A stretch of 64,000 nucleotides of DNA from Bradyrhizobium sp. CB2312 (GCF_029714425.1 NZ_CP121668.1:868001-932000), one strand, 5' to 3'; counted from the stretch's first letter, positions 16,509 to 25,032 are shown. Notes: generated from the sequence alone by a model not told the origin. A program made the numbers and translations.

Positions 16509-17624
16509 ATGTATGTCGCAGTCAAAGGCGGCGAACGCGCCATCGAGAACGCCCATCGCCTGCTCGCCAATGCCAGGCGCGGCGACCAGAGCGTTCCGGA
16601 GGTCACGCTCGACCAGATCTCGGAGCAGCTTGGGTTGGCCGTCGATCGCGTCATGAGCGAAGGCTCGCTCTACGACCGCGAGCTCGCGGCGCTCGCCATC
16701 AAGCAGGCGCGCGGCGATTTGATCGAGGCGATCTTCCTGGTCCGCGCCTTCCGCGCCACCTTGCCGCGCTTCGGTGTCAGCGAGCCGGTCGATACCGGCG
16801 CGATGCGCGTGCAGCGCCGGGTGTCCTCGACCTTCAAGGACATCCCGGGCGGCCAGATCCTCGGGCCGACCTTCGACTACACGCACCGTTTGCTCGATCC
16901 CACGCTCGCCGAGGGATTTGTGCCGGAGGCGCCCGCAACGGCCGAAGCCTCGACTGCGGCGACGCCGCGCGTGACCGACATTCTCGGCCGCGATGGGCTG
17001 ATCGAATCCTCGCCGCAGGCCGAGGATGGCGCCAGCGTCGGCGATCTCACCCGCGAGCCGCTGAACTTCCCGGCCGATCGCGATCTGCGCTTGCAAAACC
17101 TCGCGCGCGGCGACGAGGGCTTCCTGCTGGCGATGGGCTATTCGACCCAGCGCGGCTATGGCCGCAACCATCCCTTCGCCGGCGAGATCCGCTTCGGCGA
17201 GGTCGAGGTCGAATTCTTCGCGGAAGACGTCGGGTTTGCGGTGCCGCTCGGCTCGATCGAGCTCACCGAGTGCCAGATGGTCAACCAGTTCAAGGGCTCG
17301 GCGACCGAAGCGCCGTGCTTCACCCGCGGCTATGGCCTCGCCTTCGGCCAGAGCGAGCGCAAGACCATGTCGATGGCGCTGGTCGACCGCGCGCTGCGTG
17401 CCCGCGAGCTCGGCGAAGAGGCCGTGGCCCCCGCGCAAGATGAAGAATTCGTGATGTCGCATTCGGACAACGTCCAGGCGACCGGCTTCGTCGAGCATCT
17501 GAAGCTGCCGCATTACGTCGACTTCCAGTCCGAGCTCGGCCTCTTGCGCAAGCTGCGCCAAGAATTTTCCAAAGCGTCTGCCGAGGCCGATGCGCCCGAT
17601 GCCATGAAGGAGGCCGCGGAATGA
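16509..17624 (+). CDS. phnI: C-P lyase core subunit PhnI
   Basis: PhnI, 371 residues, is the nucleosidase/phosphonate-ribose transferase subunit that with PhnG, H and L joins the phosphonate to the ribose of ATP. It begins MYVAVKGGERAIENAHRLL, a highly conserved N-terminus, and contains LAMGYSTQRGYGRNHPFAGEIR and SHSDNVQATGFVEHLKLPHYVDFQSEL, the His-rich segments expected for the active site. It starts 3 bp after phnH and overlaps phnJ by 4 bp (ATGA). Confidence 0.94.
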   Translation: MYVAVKGGERAIENAHRLLANARRGDQSVPEVTLDQISEQLGLAVDRVMSEGSLYDRELAALAIKQARGDLIEAIFLVRAFRATLPRFGVSEPVDTGAMRVQRRVSSTFKDIPGGQILGPTFDYTHRLLDPTLAEGFVPEAPATAEASTAATPRVTDILGRDGLIESSPQAEDGASVGDLTREPLNFPADRDLRLQNLARGDEGFLLAMGYSTQRGYGRNHPFAGEIRFGEVEVEFFAEDVGFAVPLGSIELTECQMVNQFKGSATEAPCFTRGYGLAFGQSERKTMSMALVDRALRARELGEEAVAPAQDEEFVMSHSDNVQATGFVEHLKLPHYVDFQSELGLLRKLRQEFSKASAEADAPDAMKEAAE

Positions 17625-18517
17625 ACGCGCCCGCCTACAATTTCGCCTATCTCGACGAGCAGACCAAGCGGATGATCCGCCGCGCGATCCTGAAGGCGAT
17701 CGCGATCCCCGGCTATCAGGTGCCGTTCGCCAGCCGCGAGATGCCGATGCCCTATGGCTGGGGCACCGGCGGCGTGCAGGTGACGGCGGCGATCCTCGGT
17801 CCCGCCGACGTGCTCAAGGTCATCGATCAGGGCTCCGACGACACCACCAACGCGATCTCGATCCGAAAATTCTTCGCCAGGACCGCCGGCGTCGCGACCA
17901 CGACGGTGACGGACGAGGCGACCGTGATCCAGACCCGTCACCGCATCCCCGAGACGACGCTGCACGCGAACCAGGTGCTCGTGTACCAGGTGCCGATCCC
18001 GGAACCCTTGCGCTTCCTCGAGCCGCGCGAGACCGAGACGCGGCGCATGCATGCGCTCGCCGAATACGGCCTGATGCATGTGAAGCTCTATGAGGACATC
18101 GCCCGCTTCGGCCACATCGCGACGGCCTACGCCTATCCCGTGAAGGTCAACGCGCGCTACGTGATGGACCCGTCGCCAACGCCGAAATTCGACAATCCCA
18201 AGATGGACAATTGCGCGGCGCTGCAGCTGTTCGGCGCCGGCCGCGAGAAGCGCATCTACGCGATCCCGCCTTATACGCAGGTGGTGTCGCTCGATTTCGA
18301 GGATCACCCGTTCGAGCCCTACCGCTTCAACGCGCCTTGCGCGCTGTGCGGCGCCGAGAATTCCTATCTCGACGAGATCGTGACCGACGACCAGGGCGGG
18401 CGCATGTTCGTCTGCTCCGACACCGATTATTGCGAGGGCCGCCAGGCCGAGGGCCATCACGGCGCCCTCAGCGCCGCGCCGTACAAGGAGAAGGCGCAGG
18501 GGAGTTCACATGGCTGA
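17621..18517 (+). CDS. phnJ: C-P lyase radical SAM subunit PhnJ
   Basis: Catalytic subunit, 298 residues, that cleaves the C-P bond of ribose phosphonate 5-phosphate by radical SAM chemistry. Four cysteines have the PhnJ-specific spacing Cx2Cx21Cx5C: Cys240, 243, 265 and 271. Three hold the [4Fe-4S] cluster and one is the thiyl radical site in the Escherichia coli enzyme. Gly31 in AIPGYQVPF corresponds to the glycyl radical position. The gene overlaps phnI by 4 bp and phnK by 8 bp. Confidence 0.96.
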   Translation: MNAPAYNFAYLDEQTKRMIRRAILKAIAIPGYQVPFASREMPMPYGWGTGGVQVTAAILGPADVLKVIDQGSDDTTNAISIRKFFARTAGVATTTVTDEATVIQTRHRIPETTLHANQVLVYQVPIPEPLRFLEPRETETRRMHALAEYGLMHVKLYEDIARFGHIATAYAYPVKVNARYVMDPSPTPKFDNPKMDNCAALQLFGAGREKRIYAIPPYTQVVSLDFEDHPFEPYRFNAPCALCGAENSYLDEIVTDDQGGRMFVCSDTDYCEGRQAEGHHGALSAAPYKEKAQGSSHG

Positions 18518-19307
18518 TCTCGATACGCTCGAAAACGACCAGCCGCTGCTGGTCGCCGAAAGCCTCAGCAAGTCCTATGGCCGCATCGCCGCCTGCCGCG
18601 ACGTGTCGTTCGCGCTCTATCCCGGCGAGGTGCTGGCGATCGTCGGCGAGTCCGGCTCGGGCAAGTCGACGCTATTGCAGATGTTGTCGGGCCAGCTCAC
18701 GCCGAGCGCGGGCCAGGTTTCCTACCGCATGCGCGACGGAATCACCCGCGATCTCACGACGCTGGGCGAGGCCGAGCAGCGGTTTTTGTTCCGCACCGAT
18801 TGGGGCTACGTGCACCAGGATCCCGCGCAGGGCCTGCGCATGGCGGTCTCGGCGGGCGCCAATGTCGGCGAGCGGCTGATGGCGGTGGGCTGGAATCACT
18901 ATGGCCGCATCCGCGACACCGCATCCGATTGGCTCACCCGCGTCGAGATCGACACAGCCCGCATCGACGATGCCCCGCGCACCTATTCCGGCGGCATGCG
19001 CCAGCGTCTCCAGATCGCGCGCAACCTCGTCACCGAGCCGCGGCTGGTGTTCATGGACGAGCCGACCGGCGGCCTCGACGTCTCCGTGCAGGCGCGCCTG
19101 CTGGACCTGTTGCGCAGCCTCGTCGCCGAGCTGCATCTCGCCGTCATCATCGTCACCCACGATCTCGCGGTGGCGCGCCTGTTGTCGCACCGCGTGATGG
19201 TGATGAAGGGCGGCCGCGTCATCGAGACCGGACTCACCGACCAGGTGCTCGATGATCCCCGCGAGCCCTACACCCAGCTCCTCGTCTCCTCGATTCTGCC
19301 GCCATGA
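18510..19307 (+). CDS. phnK: C-P lyase ABC-type ATPase PhnK
   Basis: ATP-binding cassette protein of 265 residues that docks on the C-P lyase core rather than on a membrane transporter. Walker A GESGSGKST, Q-loop VHQDPAQGLRM, signature SGGMRQRLQIARNL and Walker B LVFMDEPTGGLD are intact, and the Opp/Dpp-like C-terminus ends in the usual PYTQLLVSSIL. It overlaps phnJ by 8 bp, which suggests strict translational coupling. Confidence 0.94.
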   Translation: MADLDTLENDQPLLVAESLSKSYGRIAACRDVSFALYPGEVLAIVGESGSGKSTLLQMLSGQLTPSAGQVSYRMRDGITRDLTTLGEAEQRFLFRTDWGYVHQDPAQGLRMAVSAGANVGERLMAVGWNHYGRIRDTASDWLTRVEIDTARIDDAPRTYSGGMRQRLQIARNLVTEPRLVFMDEPTGGLDVSVQARLLDLLRSLVAELHLAVIIVTHDLAVARLLSHRVMVMKGGRVIETGLTDQVLDDPREPYTQLLVSSILPP

Positions 19308-19329
19308 GCCTTCCAACAAGAGCCTTCCG

Positions 19330-20028
19330 ATGACCGCCATGATCGACATCACCGACGCCGGCAAGACTTTTACGATGCACCTGCAAGGCGGCATCGAGCT
19401 GCCGGTCGTGCGCGGCGTCACCTTCCAGGTCAACCCGGGCGAATGCGTCGTGCTATCGGGGCCATCAGGCGCCGGCAAGTCGTCGATCCTGAAGATGATC
19501 TTCGGTAACTACCGCTGCGACTCCGGCCGCATCGGCATACGCCATCGCGGCGCGGTGGTCGATCTCGCCACCGCCGAGCCGCGGCAGGTTCTGAACATCC
19601 GCCGTTCAACCATCGGCTATGTCAGCCAGTTCCTGCGCGCCGTGCCGCGGGTTGCCACCATCGACGTCGTCGCCGAGCCGCTGATCGTGAACGGCATGGC
19701 GCGAGCCGATGCACAGGCCCGCGCCGGCGAGCTGCTGCATCGTCTCAACATCCCTGAGCGCCTCTGGCAGCTGCCGCCCGCGACTTTCTCCGGCGGCGAG
19801 CAGCAGCGCGTTAACATCGCCCGCGGCTTCATCTCGGACCTGCCGATCCTGCTGCTGGACGAGCCGACCGCTTCGCTCGATGCCGCCAACCGCGCCGTCG
19901 TGGTCGAGCTGGTCGCCGAGAAGAAACGCCAGGGCGTCGCCATGGTCGCCATTGTCCACGACGACGAAATCCGTCATCTGATTGCCGACCGCATCGTCGA
20001 CGTTACCAGCTTTGCCGCCGCGGCCTGA
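19330..20028 (+). CDS. phnL: C-P lyase ABC-type ATPase PhnL
   Basis: Second ABC ATPase of the pathway, 232 residues; it is needed with PhnI, G and H for forming the ribose triphosphate phosphonate. Walker A GPSGAGKSS, Q-loop YVSQFLRAVPRV, signature FSGGEQQRVNIARG and Walker B ILLLDEPTASLD are present. The start at 19330 (MTAMIDITDAGKTF) gives the family length; ATG 19339 is an alternative. It lies 22 bp after phnK. Confidence 0.93.
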   Translation: MTAMIDITDAGKTFTMHLQGGIELPVVRGVTFQVNPGECVVLSGPSGAGKSSILKMIFGNYRCDSGRIGIRHRGAVVDLATAEPRQVLNIRRSTIGYVSQFLRAVPRVATIDVVAEPLIVNGMARADAQARAGELLHRLNIPERLWQLPPATFSGGEQQRVNIARGFISDLPILLLDEPTASLDAANRAVVVELVAEKKRQGVAMVAIVHDDEIRHLIADRIVDVTSFAAAA

Positions 20029-20039
20029 AGGGAATGGAC

Positions 20040-21191
20040 ATGAAGCCGAAGGAAACTGTGATCGCCAATGCCAGGGTCGTGCTGGCTGATCGGGTGATCG
20101 AGCAGGGCTGGCTCGCCCTTGCCGACGGATGCATTGCGGAGATCGGCGAGGGGACTGCACCCACGGGCGCGGAAGATGCCGGCGGCGACCTGATCATGCC
20201 CGGCCTGATCGAACTCCACACCGACCATCTCGAAGCGCATTACGTGCCGCGCCCGAAAGTGTTCTGGAATCCGGTCGCCGCCGTGATCTCCTATGACGGC
20301 CAGCTCGCGACGTCAGGCATCACCACCGTGTTCGATTCGCTCCGGGTCTGGCGCGAGGACGGCGCCGAGGAGGTCGACGGCCGCGCCGGTGTGCTCGCCG
20401 CCGCGATCACGACGGCGCGCAACGCCAATCTGCTGCGCGCCGACCACTTCCTGCATCTGCGCTGCGAAATCCCGATGCCGAGCGTGGTCGAGGAGGCCAA
20501 GGAGCTGATCGATCGTCCCGACGTCAAGCTGATGTCGCTGATGGATCACACGCCCGGCCAGCGCCAGTTCCGCGACGAGGTCAAGCTGCGCGACTATTAC
20601 CGCGGCAAAGGTGGCGGCAAGACCGATGCCGAGCTCGACGAGCTGTTCGCCAAGCGCTTCGAATATCAGAGGCTCTATGCAGCGGCCAACATGCGCGAGA
20701 TCGTGGCGCTGGCGCACGAGTACAAGATCCCGCTCGCGAGCCACGACGACACCACCGAGGAGAACGTCGCGGATGCCGTGCGCGATCGCGTGTCGGTGGC
20801 GGAATTCCCGACCACGCTGGAGGCCGCCCGCGGCCTGCACCAGGCCGGCATCGATATCCTGATGGGCGCGCCGAACGTGGTGCGCGGCGGCTCGCATTCC
20901 GGCAACATCGCCGCGGTCGATCTCGCCCGCGAAGGCCTGCTCGATATCCTGTCGTCGGACTACATTCCCTCGAGTCTCTTGATGGCCGCGCTGCAATTGC
21001 CCGAGCATGTGCCGGCGATCAGCCTGCCGGCCGCGGTTCGCACCGTGACCAAAGCGCCGGCCGAGGCGGTCGGCCTCACCGACCGCGGCGAGGTCGCGAC
21101 CGGCAAGCGCGCGGACCTGATCCGCGTGCACGTCGCGGGACACGTTCCCGTCGTCCGCAGCGTCTGGCGTGAAGGACACCGCGTCGCATGA
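20040..21191 (+). CDS. phnM: PhnM, ribose methylphosphonate triphosphate diphosphatase
   Basis: Canonical operon copy of PhnM, 383 residues. The metal-binding N-terminal motif reads LIELHTDHLEAHYVPRP with His60, Asp62 and His63, as in Escherichia coli PhnM, and SHDDTT plus [14 protein letters not shown] follow. The start at 20040 is chosen because AAGGGA (20028-20033) is 6 nt upstream; the ATG at 20034 abuts that sequence. It overlaps phnN by 4 bp. It differs clearly from the HGD-type paralogue at 8801-9994. Confidence 0.94.
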   Translation: MKPKETVIANARVVLADRVIEQGWLALADGCIAEIGEGTAPTGAEDAGGDLIMPGLIELHTDHLEAHYVPRPKVFWNPVAAVISYDGQLATSGITTVFDSLRVWREDGAEEVDGRAGVLAAAITTARNANLLRADHFLHLRCEIPMPSVVEEAKELIDRPDVKLMSLMDHTPGQRQFRDEVKLRDYYRGKGGGKTDAELDELFAKRFEYQRLYAAANMREIVALAHEYKIPLASHDDTTEENVADAVRDRVSVAEFPTTLEAARGLHQAGIDILMGAPNVVRGGSHSGNIAAVDLAREGLLDILSSDYIPSSLLMAALQLPEHVPAISLPAAVRTVTKAPAEAVGLTDRGEVATGKRADLIRVHVAGHVPVVRSVWREGHRVA

Positions 21192-21784
21192 GCGAGACCG
21201 CGGCCATGGCGCAGGATGAGACGGGCGCGATCGGCCCCGGGCGGCTCGTGCTCGTGGTCGGTCCCAGCGGCGCCGGCAAGGACACGCTCCTGCGGCTGGC
21301 GCAAGCGGCCTGCATCGAGGATCACGACATCGTCTTCCCGCGCCGCGTCGTGACCCGCGAACCCTCCGCGGCTGAAGACAACATCGCGATGAGTTTTGAC
21401 GAATTCCGCCGCGCGCTCGATCACGGCGATTTCGCCGTGCACTGGGAGGCGCACGGGCATTCCTATGCCCTGCCGCTCGAAATCAACGGCGACATCCACG
21501 CCGGCCGCGCCGTCGTCGTCAACGTCTCGCGCACAGTGATCGGCGCACTGCGCAAGACATATGCGAACGTCGTCGTGGTCGCGATCACCGCACCGCCGGA
21601 CGTGCTGGAGCAGCGGCTTGCCGCGCGGGCGCGGGTGAGCGACGGCAATATCGCGGACCGCCTCGCGCGCAGCGTCGACGATGTGGCCACGCTGGCCGAT
21701 GTCACCATCCTCAACGCCGGCAGCGCGGACTACCACAGCCGCCAGCTCGTGCGGGTGATCAGGAACGAAGGCTGGCGCGAGTAG
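21188..21784 (+). CDS. phnN: Ribose 1,5-bisphosphokinase PhnN
   Basis: Guanylate-kinase-like enzyme of 198 residues that phosphorylates ribose 1,5-bisphosphate to PRPP, the last step of phosphonate carbon recovery. Walker A is GPSGAGKDT near residue 24, and FPRRVVTREPSAAEDNIAMS is the substrate-binding arm typical of PhnN. The first ~17 residues (MSETAAMAQDETGAIGP) are a nonconserved extension. The ATG overlaps the phnM stop codon. Confidence 0.93.
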   Translation: MSETAAMAQDETGAIGPGRLVLVVGPSGAGKDTLLRLAQAACIEDHDIVFPRRVVTREPSAAEDNIAMSFDEFRRALDHGDFAVHWEAHGHSYALPLEINGDIHAGRAVVVNVSRTVIGALRKTYANVVVVAITAPPDVLEQRLAARARVSDGNIADRLARSVDDVATLADVTILNAGSADYHSRQLVRVIRNEGWRE

Positions 21785-21811
21785 CCGCTGGCAGAACAAG
21801 GAGAGAGTGGA

Positions 21812-22423
21812 ATGACGGTGATCAATACGGTCGAGGAGCTAGAGGCCATCTACGGCGTCACCAACGACGCTTCGACCGTGAAAGTCGCCGACCACGTCAC
21901 CCCGCTCTACCGCATCTTCATCGAGAAGGCACCTTTCGCGGCGCTCGCGACCATCGGCCCGGAGGGCATCGACTGCTCGCCCCGTGGTGATCTCCCCGGC
22001 TTCGTCCGCATCCACGATCCGAAGACGCTGATGCTGCCGGATCGACGCGGCAACAACCGGGTCGATTCCCTGCGCAATATCGTACGCGATCCGCGCGTGT
22101 CGCTGATGTTCCTGATTCCCGGCTCCGGCAACGCGATCCGCGCCAATGGCCGCGCGCATCTCTCGGTCGATCCCGAACTGCTCTCTTCGTTCAAGGTCGA
22201 CGGCAAGGCGCCGCGCAGCGTCATGGTGATGGCGGTGGACGAGATCTACTTCCAGTGCGCCCGCGCCATCGTCCGCTCCGACCTCTGGAATCCGGACAAG
22301 CGTATCGACCCCAGGACACTGCCGACGCCGGGCCAGATCCTCGCCGAGATGAGCGAGAACAAGGTCGGCGGCGAGGAGTACGACCGCATCTGGCCGACGC
22401 GCGCTGCCGCCACGATGTGGTGA
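21812..22423 (+). CDS. Pyridoxamine phosphate oxidase-family FMN protein
   Basis: Split-barrel flavin-binding protein of 203 residues of the DR2398-like PPOX type. Conserved segments include FAALATIGPEGIDCSPRGD, DRRGNNRVDSLRNI and VSLMFLIPGSGNAIRANGRA, which line the FMN site. It lies 27 bp after phnN with AAGGAGAGAG upstream, so it is very likely transcribed with the C-P lyase genes. A function in phosphonate use is not established; it may act on a side product or simply be at the operon end. Confidence 0.82.
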   Translation: MTVINTVEELEAIYGVTNDASTVKVADHVTPLYRIFIEKAPFAALATIGPEGIDCSPRGDLPGFVRIHDPKTLMLPDRRGNNRVDSLRNIVRDPRVSLMFLIPGSGNAIRANGRAHLSVDPELLSSFKVDGKAPRSVMVMAVDEIYFQCARAIVRSDLWNPDKRIDPRTLPTPGQILAEMSENKVGGEEYDRIWPTRAAATMW

Positions 22424-22431
22424 GCCTTTCT

Positions 22432-22585
22432 TACCCTCTCCCCTTGTGGGAGAGGGTGGCTCGCCGCGATAGCGGCGAGACGGGTGAGGGGTCTCTGTCC
22501 CCACGAAAAGCGTTGCGCGTGGATAGATACCCCTCATCCGGCGCTTCGCGCCACCTTCTCCCACAAGGGGAGAAGGAAGAGGGTA
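22432..22585. repeat. CTCTCCCC/GGGGAGA long inverted-repeat element, copy 1
   Basis: TACCCTCTCCCCTTGTGGGA at the left end pairs with TCCCACAAGGGGAGA...GAGGGTA at the right. Related copies are at 27930-28077, 33635-33768 and 45240-45402. It separates the convergent PPOX (plus) and SDR (minus) genes. Confidence 0.75.
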
Positions 22586-22607
22586 CACGTCGCGCCCGCC
22601 ATGCCCG

Positions 22608-23339
22608 CTAGTTAAACGCCATCCCGCCGCTCAGCGCGATGGTCTGCCCGGTCATGTAGGCATTTTCCACCAGCAGCATCACGGCTTTCGCCACCTCGTC
22701 CGCCGTGCCGAAACGGCCGAGCGGAATGCGGCCGACGAGTTGCGGCTGGCCGCTCATCATGTCGGTCTCGATCAGCGACGGCGCCACGGCATTGACGGTG
22801 ATGCCTTCCTTGACCAGCCGCGCCGCATAACCGCGCGTGAGCCCCTCCATGCCGGCCTTGGACGCGTTATAGTGCGGGCCGATCGAGCCGGCGCCGCGCG
22901 CCGCACCGGAGGAGATGTTGACGATGCGGCCCCATTCGCGTGCGCGCATCGAGGGCAGCACGGCCTGCGTGCACAGGAACACCGACTTCAGATTGACCAG
23001 TATGGTCCGGTCGAAATCGTCCTCGGTGAGATCGTCGATACCGCGCGTGATGGCGATGCCGGCATTGTTGACGAGGATGTCGATGGGGCCGAGCCCGCCG
23101 CTGACGCGCTCCACCATGTCAGCGACGGCCTCGCGCTGCGAGACGTCGGCGGCGACGACGATGGCACGGCCGCCCTGCCGGCTGATCTCGCCCGCCAATT
23201 GCTCGGCCTGGCCGATCTGTTCGCGGCAGTTGATCGCCACGGCGGCGCCGGCCTCGGCCAGCGCGCGACAGACGGCGGCGCCGATTCCGCGCGAGCCGCC
23301 GGTGACGAGCGCCGTGCGCCCCTTCAGATCATTTGCCAT
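22608..23339 (-). CDS. Short-chain dehydrogenase/reductase (FabG-like)
   Basis: NAD(P)-dependent reductase of 243 residues. TGGSRGIG (near residue 14) is the cofactor loop, NNAG the structural motif, and the Ser...YNASK segment carries the catalytic Tyr and Lys. The 3-oxoacyl-ACP or acetoacetyl-CoA reductase subfamily is suggested by the IETDMM and GQTIALSGG segments. Start MANDLKGRTALVTGG at 23339 is the natural N-terminus. It stands alone on the minus strand, so the pathway is not shown by context. Confidence 0.88.
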   Translation of the reverse strand: MANDLKGRTALVTGGSRGIGAAVCRALAEAGAAVAINCREQIGQAEQLAGEISRQGGRAIVVAADVSQREAVADMVERVSGGLGPIDILVNNAGIAITRGIDDLTEDDFDRTILVNLKSVFLCTQAVLPSMRAREWGRIVNISSGAARGAGSIGPHYNASKAGMEGLTRGYAARLVKEGITVNAVAPSLIETDMMSGQPQLVGRIPLGRFGTADEVAKAVMLLVENAYMTGQTIALSGGMAFN

Positions 23340-23595
23340 ACCCGTATCTCCCGATTTTCTCTTGCGCCCACCGGGAACGTAGCATGCCGGCCGCGCGGCC
23401 GTGTTGAACTCATCGCGAGATAAATCCGGCTGCGGGCGCTTGCCGCGGGAGAAGCGCTCCAGCGCGCTCACGACAAATATGGATAGCCATTTCATTGACC
23501 AATCGTGCCAACCGCTCGATATTCGAAGCGTCGAAACTGCTCCTCGAGCCTGAAGCCGCGATATGAGAACCGATCACCAGCGTAACAGAGGCGAC
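23340..23595. other. Intergenic region with divergent promoters, no gene seen
   Basis: The gap between the minus-strand SDR and the plus-strand leader frame holds no convincing coding sequence; a 63-codon minus frame in it lacks recognisable features. It must contain the promoters of both units. Confidence 0.5.
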
Positions 23596-23658
23596 ATGCA
23601 TGCGTGCATGACGCGGCGCTGTTTCTCGGCCGCCACAGGCGCCTGTTGCTGTTGCTGA
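23596..23658 (+). CDS. Cysteine-rich leader peptide (uORF)
   Basis: A 20-codon reading frame, MHACMTRRCFSAATGACCCC, with six cysteines, four of them consecutive immediately before the TGA stop. AGAGG at 23587-23591 is well placed as a ribosome binding site. It lies 71 bp upstream of a two-gene unit for a small protein and a sulfonate-binding protein. Tandem regulatory codons just before a stop are the mark of amino-acid-sensing leader peptides, and cysteine-tract leaders controlling sulfur genes are established in mycobacteria. The inferred role is that ribosome stalling at Cys codons under cysteine shortage opens downstream expression. Too short for statistical gene calls, so the evidence is composition, ribosome binding site and context. 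Confidence 0.6.
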   Translation: MHACMTRRCFSAATGACCCC

Positions 23659-23702
23659 CCGCCTCCTAGCAACACCTCACACCGCAAATCCCAAGACAGG
23701 AA

Positions 23703-23718
23703 CGCCGAGACTTCGGCG
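23703..23718 (+). promoter_or_regulatory. Small hairpin before the 23730 start
   Basis: CGCCGA (23703-23708), loop GACT, TCGGCG (23713-23718) form a perfect 6-bp stem ending 11 nt before the ATG at 23730, close to the ribosome binding region. It could be the switchable element responding to the Cys-rich leader upstream. Confidence 0.4.
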
Positions 23719-23729
23719 AACGAGCAGCC

Positions 23730-23951
23730 ATGTCCCAGACCCTATCGAACGCCTACATCATCGAAATCCACGACCGCGCCGCCGGCATCATCACCCGCGA
23801 TGAACGCGGCTTCCGCTTCTTCTCCTCCGAGCGCCTGTTCGACAGTCTCGAAGGCCGCCAGTTCCGATCGGCGCGCGACGCGGAGCGCGCTGCCCGCGCC
23901 GTATTCTCCGAGCGGAGCCGCCGCGCGAATTTCCGACTGTTCGCCAACTGA
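23730..23951 (+). CDS. Small conserved-looking protein upstream of ssuA
   Basis: A 73-residue soluble protein (MSQTLSNAYIIEIHDRAAGI...) with a short beta-like N-terminus and an Arg-rich helical C-terminus (FRSARDAERAARAVFSERSRRANFR). I do not recognise a family. It lies between the Cys-rich leader and the sulfonate-binding gene, only 21 bp ahead of the latter, so it is probably co-transcribed and under the same sulfur control. The coding potential is supported by GC-rich third positions and the tight spacing. Confidence 0.7.
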   Translation: MSQTLSNAYIIEIHDRAAGIITRDERGFRFFSSERLFDSLEGRQFRSARDAERAARAVFSERSRRANFRLFAN

Positions 23952-23972
23952 CCCCAGCGAAAGGACCGCGAT

Positions 23973-24926
23973 ATGATCAGCCGACGACACATCCTTGCGA
24001 CGACACTCCTGCTCGCCACCGCCCTGGCCGCCCCCGCGCACGCCGAGGACAAGCCCGCCGAAATTCGCATCGGCACACAGAAGGGCGGCTTCTTTCCGGC
24101 GGTGCGCCAGCGTCAGACGCTCGAGAACGCCTTCAAGCCGCTCGGCATCGAGGTCAAGTGGATCGACTTCCAGTTCGGCCCGCCGCTGCTCGAAGCCATC
24201 AATGTCGGCAGTGTCGATTTCGGCTATGTCGGCGACTCACCGCCGATCTTCGCGCAGGCCGGCGGCGCCAAGATCCGTTACGTCGCCGCGGTGAAATCGG
24301 AAGGCAACACCCAGGCGATCATCGTGCCAAAGGACTCACCCATCAAGACGCTCGCCGATCTCAAGGGCAAGCGCGTCGCCTTCGGCAAGGGATCGAGCGC
24401 GCACAATCTTCTGGTTGCGGCGCTCGAAAAGGCCGGCCTGTCCTGGTCCGACATCACGCCGGCGCCGCTCGCGCCGGCGGACGCGACGGCCGCCTTCGTC
24501 AAGGGCTCAGTCGATGCCTGGTCGATCTGGGATCCGTATCTCGCGCTTGCCGAATTGAAGGAGAACGCGCGCGTGATCGCCTTCGACAAGGACGTGCACA
24601 AGCCGAATGCGTTCTACATCGCCAACACGGATTTCGTGGAGAAATATCCGTCGCTGGTCGCGAAGCTCAACACGAGCTTCGCGTCCGAAGGCGTCTGGGC
24701 CAACGGACACCACGAGGACGTCGCCAAGGCGCAGGCCGACGCCACCGGCGTCGACATCGAGGCCGTCAGGCGTTTCGTGGCGCGCTCCAACTTCCGGGTC
24801 GTGCCGTTGGATGCCGAAATTGTCGCAAGCCAGCAGGCCGTCGCCGATCGCTTCGCAAAGCTCGGCCTGATCCCGAAGCCGGTCAACATCTCCGACATCG
24901 TCTGGAAGTGGACGCCGGGGTCGTGA
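23973..24926 (+). CDS. ssuA: Aliphatic sulfonate-binding periplasmic protein
   Basis: Substrate-binding protein of 317 residues for a sulfonate ABC importer. A Sec signal peptide (MISRRHILATTLLLATALAAPAHA) precedes the mature protein. VGDSPPIFAQAGGAKIRYVAA, AFGKGSSAHNLLVAALEKAG and VDAWSIWDPYLALAE are classic SsuA segments. The ATPase and permease (SsuB, SsuC) are not adjacent, so it is an orphan that must feed a transporter encoded elsewhere. It lies behind the Cys-rich leader frame, in line with sulfur-starvation control. Confidence 0.9.
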   Translation: MISRRHILATTLLLATALAAPAHAEDKPAEIRIGTQKGGFFPAVRQRQTLENAFKPLGIEVKWIDFQFGPPLLEAINVGSVDFGYVGDSPPIFAQAGGAKIRYVAAVKSEGNTQAIIVPKDSPIKTLADLKGKRVAFGKGSSAHNLLVAALEKAGLSWSDITPAPLAPADATAAFVKGSVDAWSIWDPYLALAELKENARVIAFDKDVHKPNAFYIANTDFVEKYPSLVAKLNTSFASEGVWANGHHEDVAKAQADATGVDIEAVRRFVARSNFRVVPLDAEIVASQQAVADRFAKLGLIPKPVNISDIVWKWTPGS

Positions 24927-24946
24927 GGGGTGCAGCGACGCAACGT

Positions 24947-25032
24947 CGTCATGCCCGGGCTTGTCCCGGGCATCCACGTTCTTTCCTCTGTGTGGGTAGG
25001 CGTGGATGGCCGGGACAAGCCCGGCCATGACG
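24947..25032. repeat. CGTCATGCCCGGGC inverted-repeat element, copy 1
   Basis: CGTCATGCCCGGGCTTGTCC at the left mirrors GGACAAGCCCGGCCATGACG at the right, enclosing a variable centre. The same family is at 60637-60719. It directly follows ssuA. Confidence 0.8.

Noticed and set aside
15810..17561. Long minus-strand frame opposite phnH and phnI
   Set aside because: Shadow frame over well-conserved C-P lyase subunits; no recognisable motif.
23410..23601. 63-codon minus frame between the SDR gene and the Cys leader
   Set aside because: No ribosome binding site or motif; it would overlap the leader frame on the other strand.
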